A DNA stretch of 64,000 nucleotides from Candidatus Epulonipiscium sp. GTDB lineage: Bacteria; Bacillota; Clostridia; Lachnospirales; Cellulosilyticaceae. Positions within the stretch are counted from its first letter, which is position 1; the number at the start of each line of letters is the position of its first letter. Under the pieces are notes generated by a model, which saw nothing but the letters and a program-made list of their open reading frames with translations, was not told where the DNA came from and did no database searches. Of the stretch, positions 52,075 through 62,048 are shown one piece after another. The position numbers were made by a program, and so were the translations under genes. The DNA lies in assembly GCA_012518255.1 (NCBI GenBank), contig JAAYSX010000030.1, positions 1-64,000 of the forward strand, written 5' to 3'.

Positions 52075-52823
52075 TAAATATTGTAAATGCCCAAAAAATA
52101 TATAGTGATGAAGTTAAGATAGGACCTTTAAACATAGATATACCAAAGGCTGGATTAACGTCTTTAATAGGGCCTAATGGTGCCGGAAAATCCACAGCAC
52201 TTTTAATGATTGGTAGATTACTAGATATGGACGAAGGACAGATAAGTGTAGCAAATATGGACGTTTCAGATTCTAATTCAGGGGATCTAGCAAAGGTTTT
52301 AACTATACTAAGACAGGAAAATCATTTTATAACAAGACTTACTGTAAGGCAGTTGGTTGGTTTTGGCAGATTTCCTTATTCTAAGGGAAGACTAACTAAA
52401 GAGGATGAGCATATTATCTCAAAGTATATTGATTTTTTAGGCCTAAGGGACTTAGAAAATAGATATTTAGATGAGTTATCAGGTGGTCAAAGGCAAAGGG
52501 CATATGTAGCTATGGTCTTGTGTCAGGAAACAGAATATGTACTACTAGATGAGCCATTAAATAATCTAGATGTTGCACGTTCTGTTCAGATGATGGAGCA
52601 CTTAAGGGAGGTTGCTAATGAGTTTGGTAGGACAATATTAACTGTAATCCATGATATTAATTTTGCAGCCAAATATTCTGATAGGATTTGTGCAATGAAA
52701 GATGGGAAAATTGCAGCTTTTGGGACAACAGAAGAAATTATGGATCAAAGTATATTAACAGATATATTTGAAACTAAAATAGAGATCATTGATGGCCCTT
52801 ACGGGCCACTGGCAATTTACTAA
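52071..52823 (+). CDS. Iron-siderophore ABC transporter ATPase (YclP-like)
   Basis: A 250-residue ABC ATPase. Walker A is GPNGAGKST (about 35-43), the signature LSGGQRQRAYVAM, Walker B VLLDEPLNNLD, and the H-loop VIHD. It powers the Fur-controlled siderophore uptake system with the two preceding permeases. The operon probably ends here, about 90 nt before the next gene. Confidence 0.93.
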   Translation: MINIVNAQKIYSDEVKIGPLNIDIPKAGLTSLIGPNGAGKSTALLMIGRLLDMDEGQISVANMDVSDSNSGDLAKVLTILRQENHFITRLTVRQLVGFGRFPYSKGRLTKEDEHIISKYIDFLGLRDLENRYLDELSGGQRQRAYVAMVLCQETEYVLLDEPLNNLDVARSVQMMEHLREVANEFGRTILTVIHDINFAAKYSDRICAMKDGKIAAFGTTEEIMDQSILTDIFETKIEIIDGPYGPLAIY

Positions 52824-52917
52824 TATAGGCTATAAAGCAACTCCTTGATAAAACTTATAAAGACATGTATGCTAAAAGCATGAAGTAGTAAATAATAAGT
52901 ATAGAGGAGAGATGGAT

Positions 52918-53334
52918 ATGTCTAATGAACGTTATGAAAAAGGTATAAAGAAAATTCAGGATTTTACAGTATCTCATAGTCCGGAAAACCCAACAGGGGA
53001 AATGGAGATAGGAGAAGGGTTTAAGGACTTAGCACCAGATTTAAGTAAATATGTAGTCGAATTTGCTTTTGGAGATATTTATGATCGCCCAGGCCTTGAT
53101 GATAAGCAAAAAGTATTAACAACTATTGCAGGACTTGTTGCTCAGGGAATGCCACAAATCGAAATCCATATTAATTCGGGCCTTAATGTTGGATTAACAC
53201 CAGAAGAAATTGTAGGATGTATAGTACATTTGCTTCCTTATACAGGATTTCCAAGGGTACTTAATGCCTTAAAGGTAGCACAAAAAGTTTTTGATGAACG
53301 CGGGATAACTGTTGATACATCAATGGTTGAATAA
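52918..53334 (+). CDS. Carboxymuconolactone decarboxylase (CMD/AhpD-like) family protein
   Basis: A 138-residue all-helical CMD-family protein: EFAFGDIYDRPGLDDKQKVLTTIAGLVAQG and GCIVHLLPYTGFPRVLNAL match the family core. The redox Cys pair of AhpD (CxxC) is absent; only one Cys (in VGCIVH) lies at the equivalent helix, so a gamma-carboxymuconolactone-decarboxylase-like rather than peroxidase role is suggested. Function unknown. The ATG at 52918 has GAGGAG 8 nt upstream and is preferred to 52912. It lies just before a large flavin oxidoreductase and is probably co-transcribed. Confidence 0.83.
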   Translation: MSNERYEKGIKKIQDFTVSHSPENPTGEMEIGEGFKDLAPDLSKYVVEFAFGDIYDRPGLDDKQKVLTTIAGLVAQGMPQIEIHINSGLNVGLTPEEIVGCIVHLLPYTGFPRVLNALKVAQKVFDERGITVDTSMVE

Positions 53335-53398
53335 TAGTAAAAAATGAGTAAGTGGGCAGACTATTAAATATAAAATATTAATAGGAGGCTAACTTATA

Positions 53399-55324
53399 AT
53401 GGAAAAAAATAATAGAAGTTCTATGTTTACTACAATTTCAGCTGGGAGCACCAAGCTGAAGAATAGATTTGTTGTATCACCTATGGTAACTGTATATTGC
53501 GATGAAGATGGAATGGCAACAGATCAGTATATTTCATACTATGAAGCAAGAGCTAAAGGTGGATGGGGCCTAATTATAACTGAAGATTATGCAGTAGACC
53601 CAGCAGGAAGGGGCTTTTTCACGCCAGGTTTATGGAAAGATGAGCAGATAGAATCCCATACTAAACTTACAGATAGAATTCATAGGGCTGGAGCTAAAGT
53701 TTTTGCCCAAATATATCATGCAGGTAGGCAAACTACCTCAGGCCTAATTGGCCAGCAAACCATTTCAGCATCACCAATACCATGCCCAGTTCTTGGAGAA
53801 ACACCAAGACAACTTGCTAGGGAAGAAATCAAAAAAATAGTTTCACAGTTCGGAGATACAGCATTAAGAGCTAAGAAAGCCGGATTTGATGGAATTGAAG
53901 TCCATGGGGGCCATGGTTACTTAATTGCCCAATTTATGTCAGGATATTCTAACAAGAGATGGGATGAATATGGTGGTAATATAAAAAACCGTATGCGTTT
54001 TCCGTTAGAGATAATTGCAGATATAAGGGAGAAGTGTGGCCCAGATTTTACAATAGGATTTAGATTATCAGCAGATGAATATGTACCAAGAGGACGTACT
54101 ATAGAAGAAACTAGGATAATTGTAAAAATGTTAGAGGAGGCGGGTGTTGATCTGCTGAATATTTCAGCAGGCGTGTATGGTAGCACCTGGGCAGTTATAC
54201 CACCACTTAATGTTAGGAATGGTTGGATTGTACATTTTGCAGAAGATATCAAGAAAATAGTAGATATTCCAGTTATAACAGTAGGTAGGATTAATGACCC
54301 ATTAATGGGAGAAAGTATTATAGATTCTGGTAAGGCAGACCTGATTGCTATGGGTAGAGGATCCTTGGCTGATCCAGATCTACCAAATAAGTTTTTAGAA
54401 GGAAGATATGAGGATATTAGGCACTGTATAGGATGCCAGCAGGGCTGCGTATCTATATTGTTTTTAAACAAACCTATTCGTTGCCTAGTCAATCCTACAT
54501 GTGGATTTGAATATCTGGATGAACTAAAGAAGGCAGACAAACCTAAAAAAGTAATTGTAGTAGGCGGTGGCCCTGGTGGAATGGAAGCAGCAAGGGCAGC
54601 AGCCTTATCAGGGCATGAGGTAAGCTTATATGAGCAAACAGGTAGATTGGGAGGAGAGTTTGCAGTGGGGGCAATCCCACCAGAGAAAGGTGATCTAATA
54701 TTATACTCATCATGGGTAGCAAGACAGATTAAAAAACTGGGTGTAGATATTAATTTACAAACTGAATTTACAGCCAAGATGCTTGATGAGAAAAAACCTG
54801 ATAAAGTTATAATAGCAACAGGGTCACATTATAAAAAGCCAAACATTCCAGGAATTGATAAAAAGCATATAGTAAATGCTACAGATGTCCTATTAGGCAA
54901 TGTAGAAGTTGGACAAAAGGTAGTTGTCCTAGGAGGCGGTTTAATTGGTAGTGAAACTGCAACCTACCTAGGGGAAAATGGAAAGGATGTTACTATTGTT
55001 GAGCAAAAAGAGTCTATAGCCATAGAAGAGGAAGGAACACGTAGGAAGTTTTTAATGGAACTAGTTGAAGATTTAGATATTAAGTTAATGACTAATACAA
55101 AACTACTTGAGATTAATAATGAAAGTGTCCATCTTGAGCGCAGTGGTGTTGAGACAGATTTAAAGGCAGATACAGTTGTACTGGCATTAGGACTTGAGCC
55201 TAACGCAAACTTAGAAGAAGAAATAAAGGATAGGGTGGACATAACAATAGTAGGAGATGCAATAAAACCTAGGGATGCCCTGGAAGCTATACGGGAAGGT
55301 TTCTTGGCAGGGGCTGGCTGTTAA
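53399..55324 (+). CDS. Fe-S flavin oxidoreductase of the 2,4-dienoyl-CoA/enoate reductase family
   Basis: A 641-residue three-domain enzyme. Residues about 10-340 are an OYE-type FMN TIM barrel (VFAQIYHAGRQT, GFDGIEVHGGHGYLIAQFMS). A [4Fe-4S] motif C343-x2-C346-x3-C350-x11-C362 follows. FAD (VVGGGPGGMEAARAAAL) and NAD(P) (VVLGGGLIGSETATYL) domains complete it. Relatives include FadH, trimethylamine dehydrogenase, clostridial enoate reductases and bile-acid BaiCD. It probably reduces an activated C=C bond with NAD(P)H. It follows a CMD-family gene and lies between two iron transport loci; substrate unknown. Confidence 0.9.
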   Translation: MEKNNRSSMFTTISAGSTKLKNRFVVSPMVTVYCDEDGMATDQYISYYEARAKGGWGLIITEDYAVDPAGRGFFTPGLWKDEQIESHTKLTDRIHRAGAKVFAQIYHAGRQTTSGLIGQQTISASPIPCPVLGETPRQLAREEIKKIVSQFGDTALRAKKAGFDGIEVHGGHGYLIAQFMSGYSNKRWDEYGGNIKNRMRFPLEIIADIREKCGPDFTIGFRLSADEYVPRGRTIEETRIIVKMLEEAGVDLLNISAGVYGSTWAVIPPLNVRNGWIVHFAEDIKKIVDIPVITVGRINDPLMGESIIDSGKADLIAMGRGSLADPDLPNKFLEGRYEDIRHCIGCQQGCVSILFLNKPIRCLVNPTCGFEYLDELKKADKPKKVIVVGGGPGGMEAARAAALSGHEVSLYEQTGRLGGEFAVGAIPPEKGDLILYSSWVARQIKKLGVDINLQTEFTAKMLDEKKPDKVIIATGSHYKKPNIPGIDKKHIVNATDVLLGNVEVGQKVVVLGGGLIGSETATYLGENGKDVTIVEQKESIAIEEEGTRRKFLMELVEDLDIKLMTNTKLLEINNESVHLERSGVETDLKADTVVLALGLEPNANLEEEIKDRVDITIVGDAIKPRDALEAIREGFLAGAGC

Positions 55325-55340
55325 AATAATTCTATTAAAT

Positions 55341-55384
55341 AATAAAGTGCTGAAATCTTTACTAAAAGATTTCAGCACTTTATT
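55341..55384. terminator. Hairpin terminator
   Basis: AATAAAGTGCTGAAATCTTT pairs perfectly with AAAGATTTCAGCACTTTATT around ACTA (20-bp stem). The T tail is imperfect. Confidence 0.8.
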
Positions 55385-55448
55385 TACTATATATATAATC
55401 TATTTAAACTACAGTTTAGATTGATAAATGACTAAAATTCATGTAGAA

Positions 55449-55477
55449 TTGACATAGCTTAATTAATCTAGTTATTA
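55449..55477 (+). promoter_or_regulatory. Possible promoter of the second FecCD locus
   Basis: TTGACA (55449-55454), 17 bp, TTATTA (55472-55477). The -10 box is weak. No Fur box comparable to the one at 48979 was found here. Confidence 0.4.
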
Positions 55478-55503
55478 ACAATACATATACATAGGAGGAA
55501 ACA

Positions 55504-56550
55504 ATGTCAAATAGAGCAAAATCGGGGGCAGTCAGCATTAATAGTAAAAGAAAAAATGTAATGTTTCTTTTACTATTATTTGTATTATTAATTATAGCAG
55601 TGGTTATATCTCTGTGGGCTGGTTCTTATAGCACAACATTTAAGGACATAATACAGGGGGTATTTAATAAGGCTCCTGATGATAAGATAAATGCAGTTGT
55701 TAGAAAGGTAAGATTACCTCGCATATTTACAGCCCTTGTTGCAGGTGCAGGACTAGGGGTTTCAGGATGTATCTTACAAGCTATTTTAAATAATCCACTA
55801 GCATCTGCCTCAACCTTAGGCGTATCACAAGGGGCAGTATTTGGGGCAGCTTTTGCTATTATAGGATTAGGAGCAAACTCATTAAAGCATGGAAGTTTCT
55901 TAATAACTATATGTTCTTTTGGGGCAAGTATGGGAGTTGCCCTTGTTATAATGGGTCTTGCCAAGTTAAAACAAATAACACCTGAGTCAATAGTGCTTGC
56001 AGGTGTAGCTATAAGCTCATTGTTTACAGGGGCTACAACATTATTACAATATTTTGCAGATGAAGTACAATTAACAAGTTTAGTTTTTTGGACCTTTGGT
56101 GACCTGGGAAGCACAAACTGGAAACAAATCAGACTAATGGCCATAGTCGTATTTATAATTAGCATATATTTTATAATACATCGCTGGGATTTTAATGCCC
56201 TTTTAAGTGGGAAGGAAACAGCCATTAGCTTAGGGGTAAATGTTAAAAAAACAACTATTATTAATATGATACTGTGCTGCTTTATGGCATCTACAGTTGT
56301 ATCCTATATTGGATTAATTAACTTTATAGGTCTAGTTGCACCCCATATGGTTCGTATGGTGGTGGGCAATAACTATGTATATCTAATTCCAGGATCAATT
56401 CTGGCAGGCTCCCTATTATTATTATTAGGGGATTTATTGTCAAGAATGGTTATAAGTCCAGTTATACTTCCAATAGGTGCTATTACATCCTTCTTGGGTG
56501 CACCACTATTTCTTTATTTACTTTTTAGAAGGGGTGGAAACAATGCTTAA
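55504..56550 (+). CDS. FecCD-family ABC permease (iron/cobalamin type)
   Basis: A 348-residue BtuC/FecCD permease that serves as a homodimer. VRLPRIFTALVAGAGLGVSGCILQAILNNPLA is the canonical signature and LINFIGLVAPHMVRMVVGNNY the coupling helix. Unlike the first iron locus, this is the single-permease type used for ferric siderophores, haem or vitamin B12. No binding-protein gene is adjacent, so it must use one encoded elsewhere. TAGGAGG precedes the start; it overlaps the ATPase by 8 nt. Confidence 0.92.
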   Translation: MSNRAKSGAVSINSKRKNVMFLLLLFVLLIIAVVISLWAGSYSTTFKDIIQGVFNKAPDDKINAVVRKVRLPRIFTALVAGAGLGVSGCILQAILNNPLASASTLGVSQGAVFGAAFAIIGLGANSLKHGSFLITICSFGASMGVALVIMGLAKLKQITPESIVLAGVAISSLFTGATTLLQYFADEVQLTSLVFWTFGDLGSTNWKQIRLMAIVVFIISIYFIIHRWDFNALLSGKETAISLGVNVKKTTIINMILCCFMASTVVSYIGLINFIGLVAPHMVRMVVGNNYVYLIPGSILAGSLLLLLGDLLSRMVISPVILPIGAITSFLGAPLFLYLLFRRGGNNA

Positions 56551-57295
56551 AATAAAAAATCTTTATTATAGCTACCCTAATGGACCAGATCTTCTGGAAA
56601 ATATAAACTTTAGTCAAGAAAAAGGGAAAGTATTAGCCATACTTGGAAATAACGGGGCTGGTAAAAGTACTATGTTAAAATGTCTTAATAAGATTATTGT
56701 TCCAGATAAGGGTAGTGTTAGGATTGGCGATAAAGAACTTATGGATATGACTGTTGGTGAAATAGCCAAGGAAGTAGCTTTTGTAGCCCAATCTATTCCT
56801 AATACACAAATGCTTGTGCATGATATGGTTATGTTAGGGAGGAAACCATATATGGGCTGGGGATTTGTTAAGGATGATTATGAAATAGTTGAAGAGTCTC
56901 TGAGATCATTAGATCTTATGCATATGAAGGATAGGTTTGTTAATGAGTTAAGTGGGGGTGAAAGGCAAAAGGTAATGCTTGCAAGGGCCTTAGCCCAGCA
57001 GCCTAATCTTCTACTATTAGATGAACCTACAAGCAACTTAGATATACAGAATCAGCATCAGGTACTTAAAATAGTACAGGATATCTGTTATGAGACAGGT
57101 ATAATGGCAATAGTAGTAATCCATGATATAAACCTGGCCCTCCGTTTTTGTGATAATTATCTACTAATGAATGAGGGGCAGATTTATAATTATGGAGGGC
57201 CTGAAATACTAACAAGGCAGGCCATATGGGATATCTATAATATTCACGGTGAAATTATAAATATAAAAGATAAGCAAGTACTAATTATTGACTAA
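56543..57295 (+). CDS. FecE/BtuD-family ABC ATPase
   Basis: A 250-residue ATPase partner of the preceding permease. Walker A GNNGAGKST (about 33-41), signature ELSGGERQKVMLARAL, Walker B LLLLDEPTSNLD, and VIHD. ATG 56543 behind AGGGGTGG is chosen; upstream in-frame codons overlap the permease gene out of register. Its 3' end overlaps the convergent MATE gene by 15 bp. Confidence 0.92.
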   Translation: MLKIKNLYYSYPNGPDLLENINFSQEKGKVLAILGNNGAGKSTMLKCLNKIIVPDKGSVRIGDKELMDMTVGEIAKEVAFVAQSIPNTQMLVHDMVMLGRKPYMGWGFVKDDYEIVEESLRSLDLMHMKDRFVNELSGGERQKVMLARALAQQPNLLLLDEPTSNLDIQNQHQVLKIVQDICYETGIMAIVVIHDINLALRFCDNYLLMNEGQIYNYGGPEILTRQAIWDIYNIHGEIINIKDKQVLIID

Positions 57296-58621
57296 GTTAT
57301 TCTTTTTCATTCTTATATAGGTTATAAGTCCTATTGTATCAGCAAGCGCCCAGCCTATGGGAATAGACCACCATATACCACGTTGCCCTATTTGGGGGAT
57401 ACCAGATAGGACATATGCCATAAGAACCCTAGTTCCAAGGGAAATAACTGTTAGGATAAGAGATACCTTAAGGGCTCCTATGCCTCTAAAATAACCATAG
57501 AACATAAACAAAAAACCAATTAAAACATAAAATATTGAAACTACAGTTAGGTATTCTGCACCTATATTAATAACATCTGTTTCATTAGCACTAACAAAAA
57601 TCCTCATAAGTTTACTAGAGCTAATATAAATAAATGTAGATGAAACTAGGCAAAATATAATAATTGTACGAACGGCAGATCTAACACCACTTGAAATACG
57701 ATCTAACTTACCAGCACCCTTATTTTGTGCAACATAGGTAGCAAAGGCATTGCCAAAATCTTGCACAGGCAGATAAGCTATGGAGTCTATTTTACCAGCA
57801 GCAGCAAAGGCTGCTATGGTATTAGCACCGAAGGTGTTAACTAGGCCCTGCACACATACCATGCCAAAGGTCATAATTGACTGCTGAATAGCTGTTAAAA
57901 AACCATACTTAGTAATCATTGACGATATATCCTTATCAAAAACCATATCTTCCTTAGTAATTCTAATAAAGGGTATTTTTATAAAGGCATATATAAGACA
58001 TAAGACTGATGCAAGAGCTTGGGCTAAAACTGTGGCAATAGCAACACCCTGAACACCTATATTAAGAACTAGAACAAAGAACAAATCTAACACAATATTA
58101 AGGCTGGCTGCTAGTATTAAAAATATCAAGGGTGTCCTTGAATCACCTATGGACCTTAACAAAGCAGAAGAACCATTAAATAAAAATACAAATATAAATC
58201 CTGCAAATATAATTTGCAGATAGTTTTGTGAATCCACCAGTATATTCTGTGGAGTATTTATTAAGATTAACATCTCCTTTGTGAATAAGGTTGTAAAAAT
58301 TGATAGCACAATAGTAAAAGAGGCTATCATTGCGAATGACATAAAAATAGATTTTCTAAGTTTAGAGTAGTCTTTTTCTCCGAAAAACAAGGAAAATACA
58401 ACTGATGCCCCCATGCATAGGCCAATTATTACAAATGAAAAGAAATTCATTAGCATAAATGCAGATCCTACTGCAGCTAAAGCATCCTTTCCAATAAATC
58501 TCCCAACTACAACTGAATCTACTATATTATATAGTTGCTGGAATAAATTACCTATCAACATAGGAAGGGCAAATCTAAGTATAACTTTAGTTGGATTTCC
58601 CTTTGTCATATCTAGTACCAT
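57281..58621 (-). CDS. MATE-family efflux transporter
   Basis: A 446-residue, 12-TM multidrug/toxin extrusion protein of the DinF/NorM-like branch. The opening KVILRFALPMLIGNLFQQLYNIVDSVVVGRFIGKDALAAVG and the symmetric second half are characteristic. It couples Na+ or H+ influx to export of organic cations or other compounds. It is the last gene of a minus-strand group with the ChrA pair (28-nt gap), though the tie may be only positional. Confidence 0.9.
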   Translation of the reverse strand: MVLDMTKGNPTKVILRFALPMLIGNLFQQLYNIVDSVVVGRFIGKDALAAVGSAFMLMNFFSFVIIGLCMGASVVFSLFFGEKDYSKLRKSIFMSFAMIASFTIVLSIFTTLFTKEMLILINTPQNILVDSQNYLQIIFAGFIFVFLFNGSSALLRSIGDSRTPLIFLILAASLNIVLDLFFVLVLNIGVQGVAIATVLAQALASVLCLIYAFIKIPFIRITKEDMVFDKDISSMITKYGFLTAIQQSIMTFGMVCVQGLVNTFGANTIAAFAAAGKIDSIAYLPVQDFGNAFATYVAQNKGAGKLDRISSGVRSAVRTIIIFCLVSSTFIYISSSKLMRIFVSANETDVINIGAEYLTVVSIFYVLIGFLFMFYGYFRGIGALKVSLILTVISLGTRVLMAYVLSGIPQIGQRGIWWSIPIGWALADTIGLITYIRMKKNNLVNN

Positions 58622-58648
58622 TTATATACCTCCAGGTTTAAAGTTAGT

Positions 58649-59218
58649 TTAATTAATTATAATGTGAATGGCTGTACCAATAATACCGGTTCCAAGGATA
58701 ACACTAATAGCGCTAGCCTTGAATTTTCTAAGCATAAAGAAGCCTCCTACAAACAGGCCAAATTCAAGATATCTAAAATCAGAAAGAACAATATTATTTA
58801 TATTAGAATTAAACAAGGCAAGCATTAAAATAGATACCCCTGCACTAGCTATAAGGGCAACAACTGCGGGTCTTAGTGATGCTAATACTGTCTGGACGCC
58901 AGAAAAATTTTTATATTTGTAATAAAAGTAGGCAAGGGTTAGGCAAATAATAAAGGAAGGTAAGATAGCAGCAATGCTACAAACAACTGCTCCTAAGGTA
59001 CCGTATACCCTTTGTCCTACAAAAGTAGCTGAGTTAATGGTGATTGGTCCTGGTGTCATTTCTGCAATAGTTATAAGATCTGTAAACTCAGCCATTGTAA
59101 GAAGCTGATGTTTTTCAACTATTTGTTCCTGTATAAGGGGAATAGCAGCATAGCCACCCCCAACACTAAAAAGACCTACTTGTATAAAACTAAAAAACAA
59201 GGTTAGTAAAAGGCTCAT
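58649..59218 (-). CDS. ChrA-type chromate transporter, half-size subunit 2
   Basis: A 189-residue short-chain CHR protein with about five helices. FSFIQVGLFSVGGGYAAIPLIQ and EMTPGPITINSATFVGQ are CHR signatures. Short ChrA proteins work as pairs with inverted topology, and its mate is immediately upstream, sharing one base at the junction. Roles include chromate/sulfate antiport; in anaerobes the true anion is often unknown. Confidence 0.88.
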   Translation of the reverse strand: MSLLLTLFFSFIQVGLFSVGGGYAAIPLIQEQIVEKHQLLTMAEFTDLITIAEMTPGPITINSATFVGQRVYGTLGAVVCSIAAILPSFIICLTLAYFYYKYKNFSGVQTVLASLRPAVVALIASAGVSILMLALFNSNINNIVLSDFRYLEFGLFVGGFFMLRKFKASAISVILGTGIIGTAIHIIIN

Positions 59219-59790
59219 TAAATTTCTCCTTTCCTATAGTCTAAAAATACTGTTGTAAGTCCAACAAATAAACAAGTAAATATAATAACCATAGCACTAA
59301 CATCAAAAAAGTAAGTAGCAATAAAAGCTATAATCATTAAAAAGATATGTAGCTTATGTTTTGTTTCTATTACATTTTTGGCAAGATTAACAACAACATT
59401 TAAAATTACTGCTGCAACTCCTGCCCTCATAACTTGTAGTGCTATTGAAATTATCTTATTGTTTCTAAATTGGGTATAGAAAATTGATATTAAAGATATA
59501 ATTATAAATGGTGGTAGGATTGTACCGATTACTGCAACAAGACTACCTAAAACACCATGAAGTTTATAACCTAAAATAATACTTGCATTAACTGGTATAG
59601 GACCAGGGCTTGACTGGGCAATAGCTGTTATATCAAGCATCTCATCTTCCTTAATCCAGCCAAATTCTTCTACAAACTTTTCTTTATAAAGAGAAACTAT
59701 TACAAAGCCACCACCAAATGTAAAAGCACTTAAAGTAAAGGTGGATATAAAAAGTTTCCAAAGCTTATTTTCTTTCTTAACTTCTTCCAT
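59218..59790 (-). CDS. ChrA-type chromate transporter, half-size subunit 1
   Basis: A 190-residue short-chain CHR protein. FTLSAFTFGGGFVIVSLYKEKFVEEF and AQSSPGPIPVNASIILGY are the family signatures, parallel to those in the second subunit. It is the first gene of the minus-strand trio ChrA-ChrA-MATE. The ATG is preceded by AAAGGAATG on the minus strand. Confidence 0.88.
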   Translation of the reverse strand: MEEVKKENKLWKLFISTFTLSAFTFGGGFVIVSLYKEKFVEEFGWIKEDEMLDITAIAQSSPGPIPVNASIILGYKLHGVLGSLVAVIGTILPPFIIISLISIFYTQFRNNKIISIALQVMRAGVAAVILNVVVNLAKNVIETKHKLHIFLMIIAFIATYFFDVSAMVIIFTCLFVGLTTVFLDYRKGEI

Positions 59791-59959
59791 ACTATCATTC
59801 CTTTCTTAAATACTTTATAAGTTTATAATATATATGTAAAATAGGCAATGTTTATTAAGATATTCCTATTATAGGAAGTTGTTTACAAGTAGAATAAATG
59901 TTATTATTATGGTAAAGTAGTACTATTTTACAAAGCCAATATTTGAATGGGGGGGAGTT

Positions 59960-62011
59960 ATGAATAAATTTAAAAGTATAAGATCTGCGTTATTAAGTGT
60001 TGTTTTAACTTTGGTTATTGTGGGAATGCTTACTATATCACTATTAGGATATTTTTATTCCAAATCCATTATTAACCATGAGATTGCCGAAAAGATGGAC
60101 TATCAAGCAAGCCAAATAATAGAGGGCATAGATAAGAGGCTCTTAAAACATGATCAGCTAGTTGTAACACTGGCTAAGTCTGTAGAAGCATTTATTTCAA
60201 GCGAAGATGAAGAAGTCTTTAAAGAAGCAATTGACAAAACAATGCAAACCAATGAGGATACATATGGAGCAGGGGTATGGTTTGAGCCCTATGAGTTTTC
60301 ACCAGAAAAAGAATATTTTGGTCCATATGCATACAAGGAGGGTAATGAAACATTTATAACCATGGATTATAGTAATAAATCCTATGATTACTTGCAATAT
60401 GACTGGTATATAAATGCAAAAAACAATAAAGAAGAATCGTCCTGGAGCGATCCTTATTATGATGAAACATCTGATATTACAATGATTACTACATCATATC
60501 CATTCAATAACAAAGCAAATCAGTTTGCAGGGGTTATTACAGCAGATATAAATTTAAATAGTATCCAAGATATAATCACGGATACAAAGGTTGGAGAAAC
60601 AGGTCATGCATTTCTATTAAATAGTGATGGCCTATATCTAGCAAGCCCAGATGAAAGTAAGGTAATGCAGGCTAATATACTAGAAGATACTAATGAAAGT
60701 ATAGCAAAAATAGGTTCTGAAATTATTGAAACAAAAGAGGGTTATGGAACATACAAAGAAGATGATGGGATCTATCAGGTTTATTATTCTATAATTCCAA
60801 AGACAAACTGGATTATAGGGCTAACAATAGCAGAAAGGGAACTTTACTCATCCCTAAAAGATCTATTAAGAAATACTATGATTATATTCGTTTTAGGTGT
60901 AATTCTTGTAAGTGTTGTAATTGTGTTGTACACAAATGCTTTAAGTAGGAATATGAATAAGTTAAAGATAGTGGCAGAATCACTTAGCAAAGGAGATTTT
61001 ACAGTAGTTTCAGATATTAAGGCAGAAGATGAAACAGGTATGTTATCAAAGGCCTTTAATAATATGATAGCAAATATAAAAGAGTTAGTGAACAATGTAG
61101 TAAAGGTTAGTGAAGAAGTGGCTGGGTCTGCTAATAATCTTGCTGCTACATCCCAAGAAGTAGCGGCAACATCCGATGAAGTAGCTAGGGCAGTTGATGA
61201 AATTGCAAGAGGAGCCGAGGAACAGGCAACAGATGCGGAGAATGGGGTTTCTATAGCCCTTGAGCTTGATCATAAACTTAGTAGTTTAATGTCCAATAGT
61301 AGTATTATGAATGATAGTGCCAACATAGCTAGCAAAGCTAATGAATCAGGTTTGGTCGCTGTCGAAGAACTAATAGAAAAAACAGATTTAAATAATAAAT
61401 CTATTGCAAGGGCAGAGGAAGGGATAGAAGAATTAAATAATAAATCAAATAATATTGGTGCTATATTAGAAACCATAACTTCAATAGCTGAGCAAACAAA
61501 TCTACTTGCTTTGAATGCATCTATAGAGGCGGCTAGAGCAGGAGAGGCAGGAAGAGGATTTGCAGTTGTAGCAGATGAAATAAGAAAATTAGCTGAGGAT
61601 TCAGGGGAAGCTACAAATCAAATTAAAATGATAGTTGAGGAGCTTCAAGGGGAAAGTAATAATACAGTTAGACTTATGAATGAGGTTAGGGTTGTACTTG
61701 GTCAACAAACAGATGCGGTCTCCGATGTCAATGAGGTATTTAATGAAATTAACCAGGCTATAACAACAATTACTGAACAAATTAATAATGTTAATATTGC
61801 TATAGATGATATAAGCAAGGATAAGGATAGAATAGTTAGCTCAACTCAAAATATAGCAGCAGTATCAGAAGAATCTGCTGCATCATCAGAGGAAGTAACA
61901 GCATCTATGGACCAGCAAAATATAGCTGTAGAAGATGTTGCAAAAAATGCAGAACTATTAAATGAACTTTCACTTAACTTAAATGAACAGCTTAATAGAT
62001 TTAAAGTATAA
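59960..62011 (+). CDS. Membrane methyl-accepting chemotaxis protein with dCache sensor
   Basis: A 683-residue chemoreceptor. TM1 spans about 11-31, followed by an extracellular double-Cache sensor (about 35-290: ...[61 protein letters not shown]). TM2 is at about 305-327, then HAMP and a long signalling coiled coil with the tip [33 protein letters not shown]. dCache domains commonly bind amino acids or other small nutrients. Six or so G residues plus GAG lie before the ATG. Monocistronic. Confidence 0.94.
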   Translation: MNKFKSIRSALLSVVLTLVIVGMLTISLLGYFYSKSIINHEIAEKMDYQASQIIEGIDKRLLKHDQLVVTLAKSVEAFISSEDEEVFKEAIDKTMQTNEDTYGAGVWFEPYEFSPEKEYFGPYAYKEGNETFITMDYSNKSYDYLQYDWYINAKNNKEESSWSDPYYDETSDITMITTSYPFNNKANQFAGVITADINLNSIQDIITDTKVGETGHAFLLNSDGLYLASPDESKVMQANILEDTNESIAKIGSEIIETKEGYGTYKEDDGIYQVYYSIIPKTNWIIGLTIAERELYSSLKDLLRNTMIIFVLGVILVSVVIVLYTNALSRNMNKLKIVAESLSKGDFTVVSDIKAEDETGMLSKAFNNMIANIKELVNNVVKVSEEVAGSANNLAATSQEVAATSDEVARAVDEIARGAEEQATDAENGVSIALELDHKLSSLMSNSSIMNDSANIASKANESGLVAVEELIEKTDLNNKSIARAEEGIEELNNKSNNIGAILETITSIAEQTNLLALNASIEAARAGEAGRGFAVVADEIRKLAEDSGEATNQIKMIVEELQGESNNTVRLMNEVRVVLGQQTDAVSDVNEVFNEINQAITTITEQINNVNIAIDDISKDKDRIVSSTQNIAAVSEESAASSEEVTASMDQQNIAVEDVAKNAELLNELSLNLNEQLNRFKV

Positions 62012-62016
62012 AGATT

Positions 62017-62048
62017 AATGGAGTTTGCCAGGGCAAACTCCATTTTTT
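62017..62048. terminator. Bidirectional terminator
   Basis: AATGGAGTTTGCC (62017-62029) pairs with GGCAAACTCCATT (62032-62044), followed by T residues. It lies between the convergent chemoreceptor and GGDEF-EAL genes. Confidence 0.88.
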
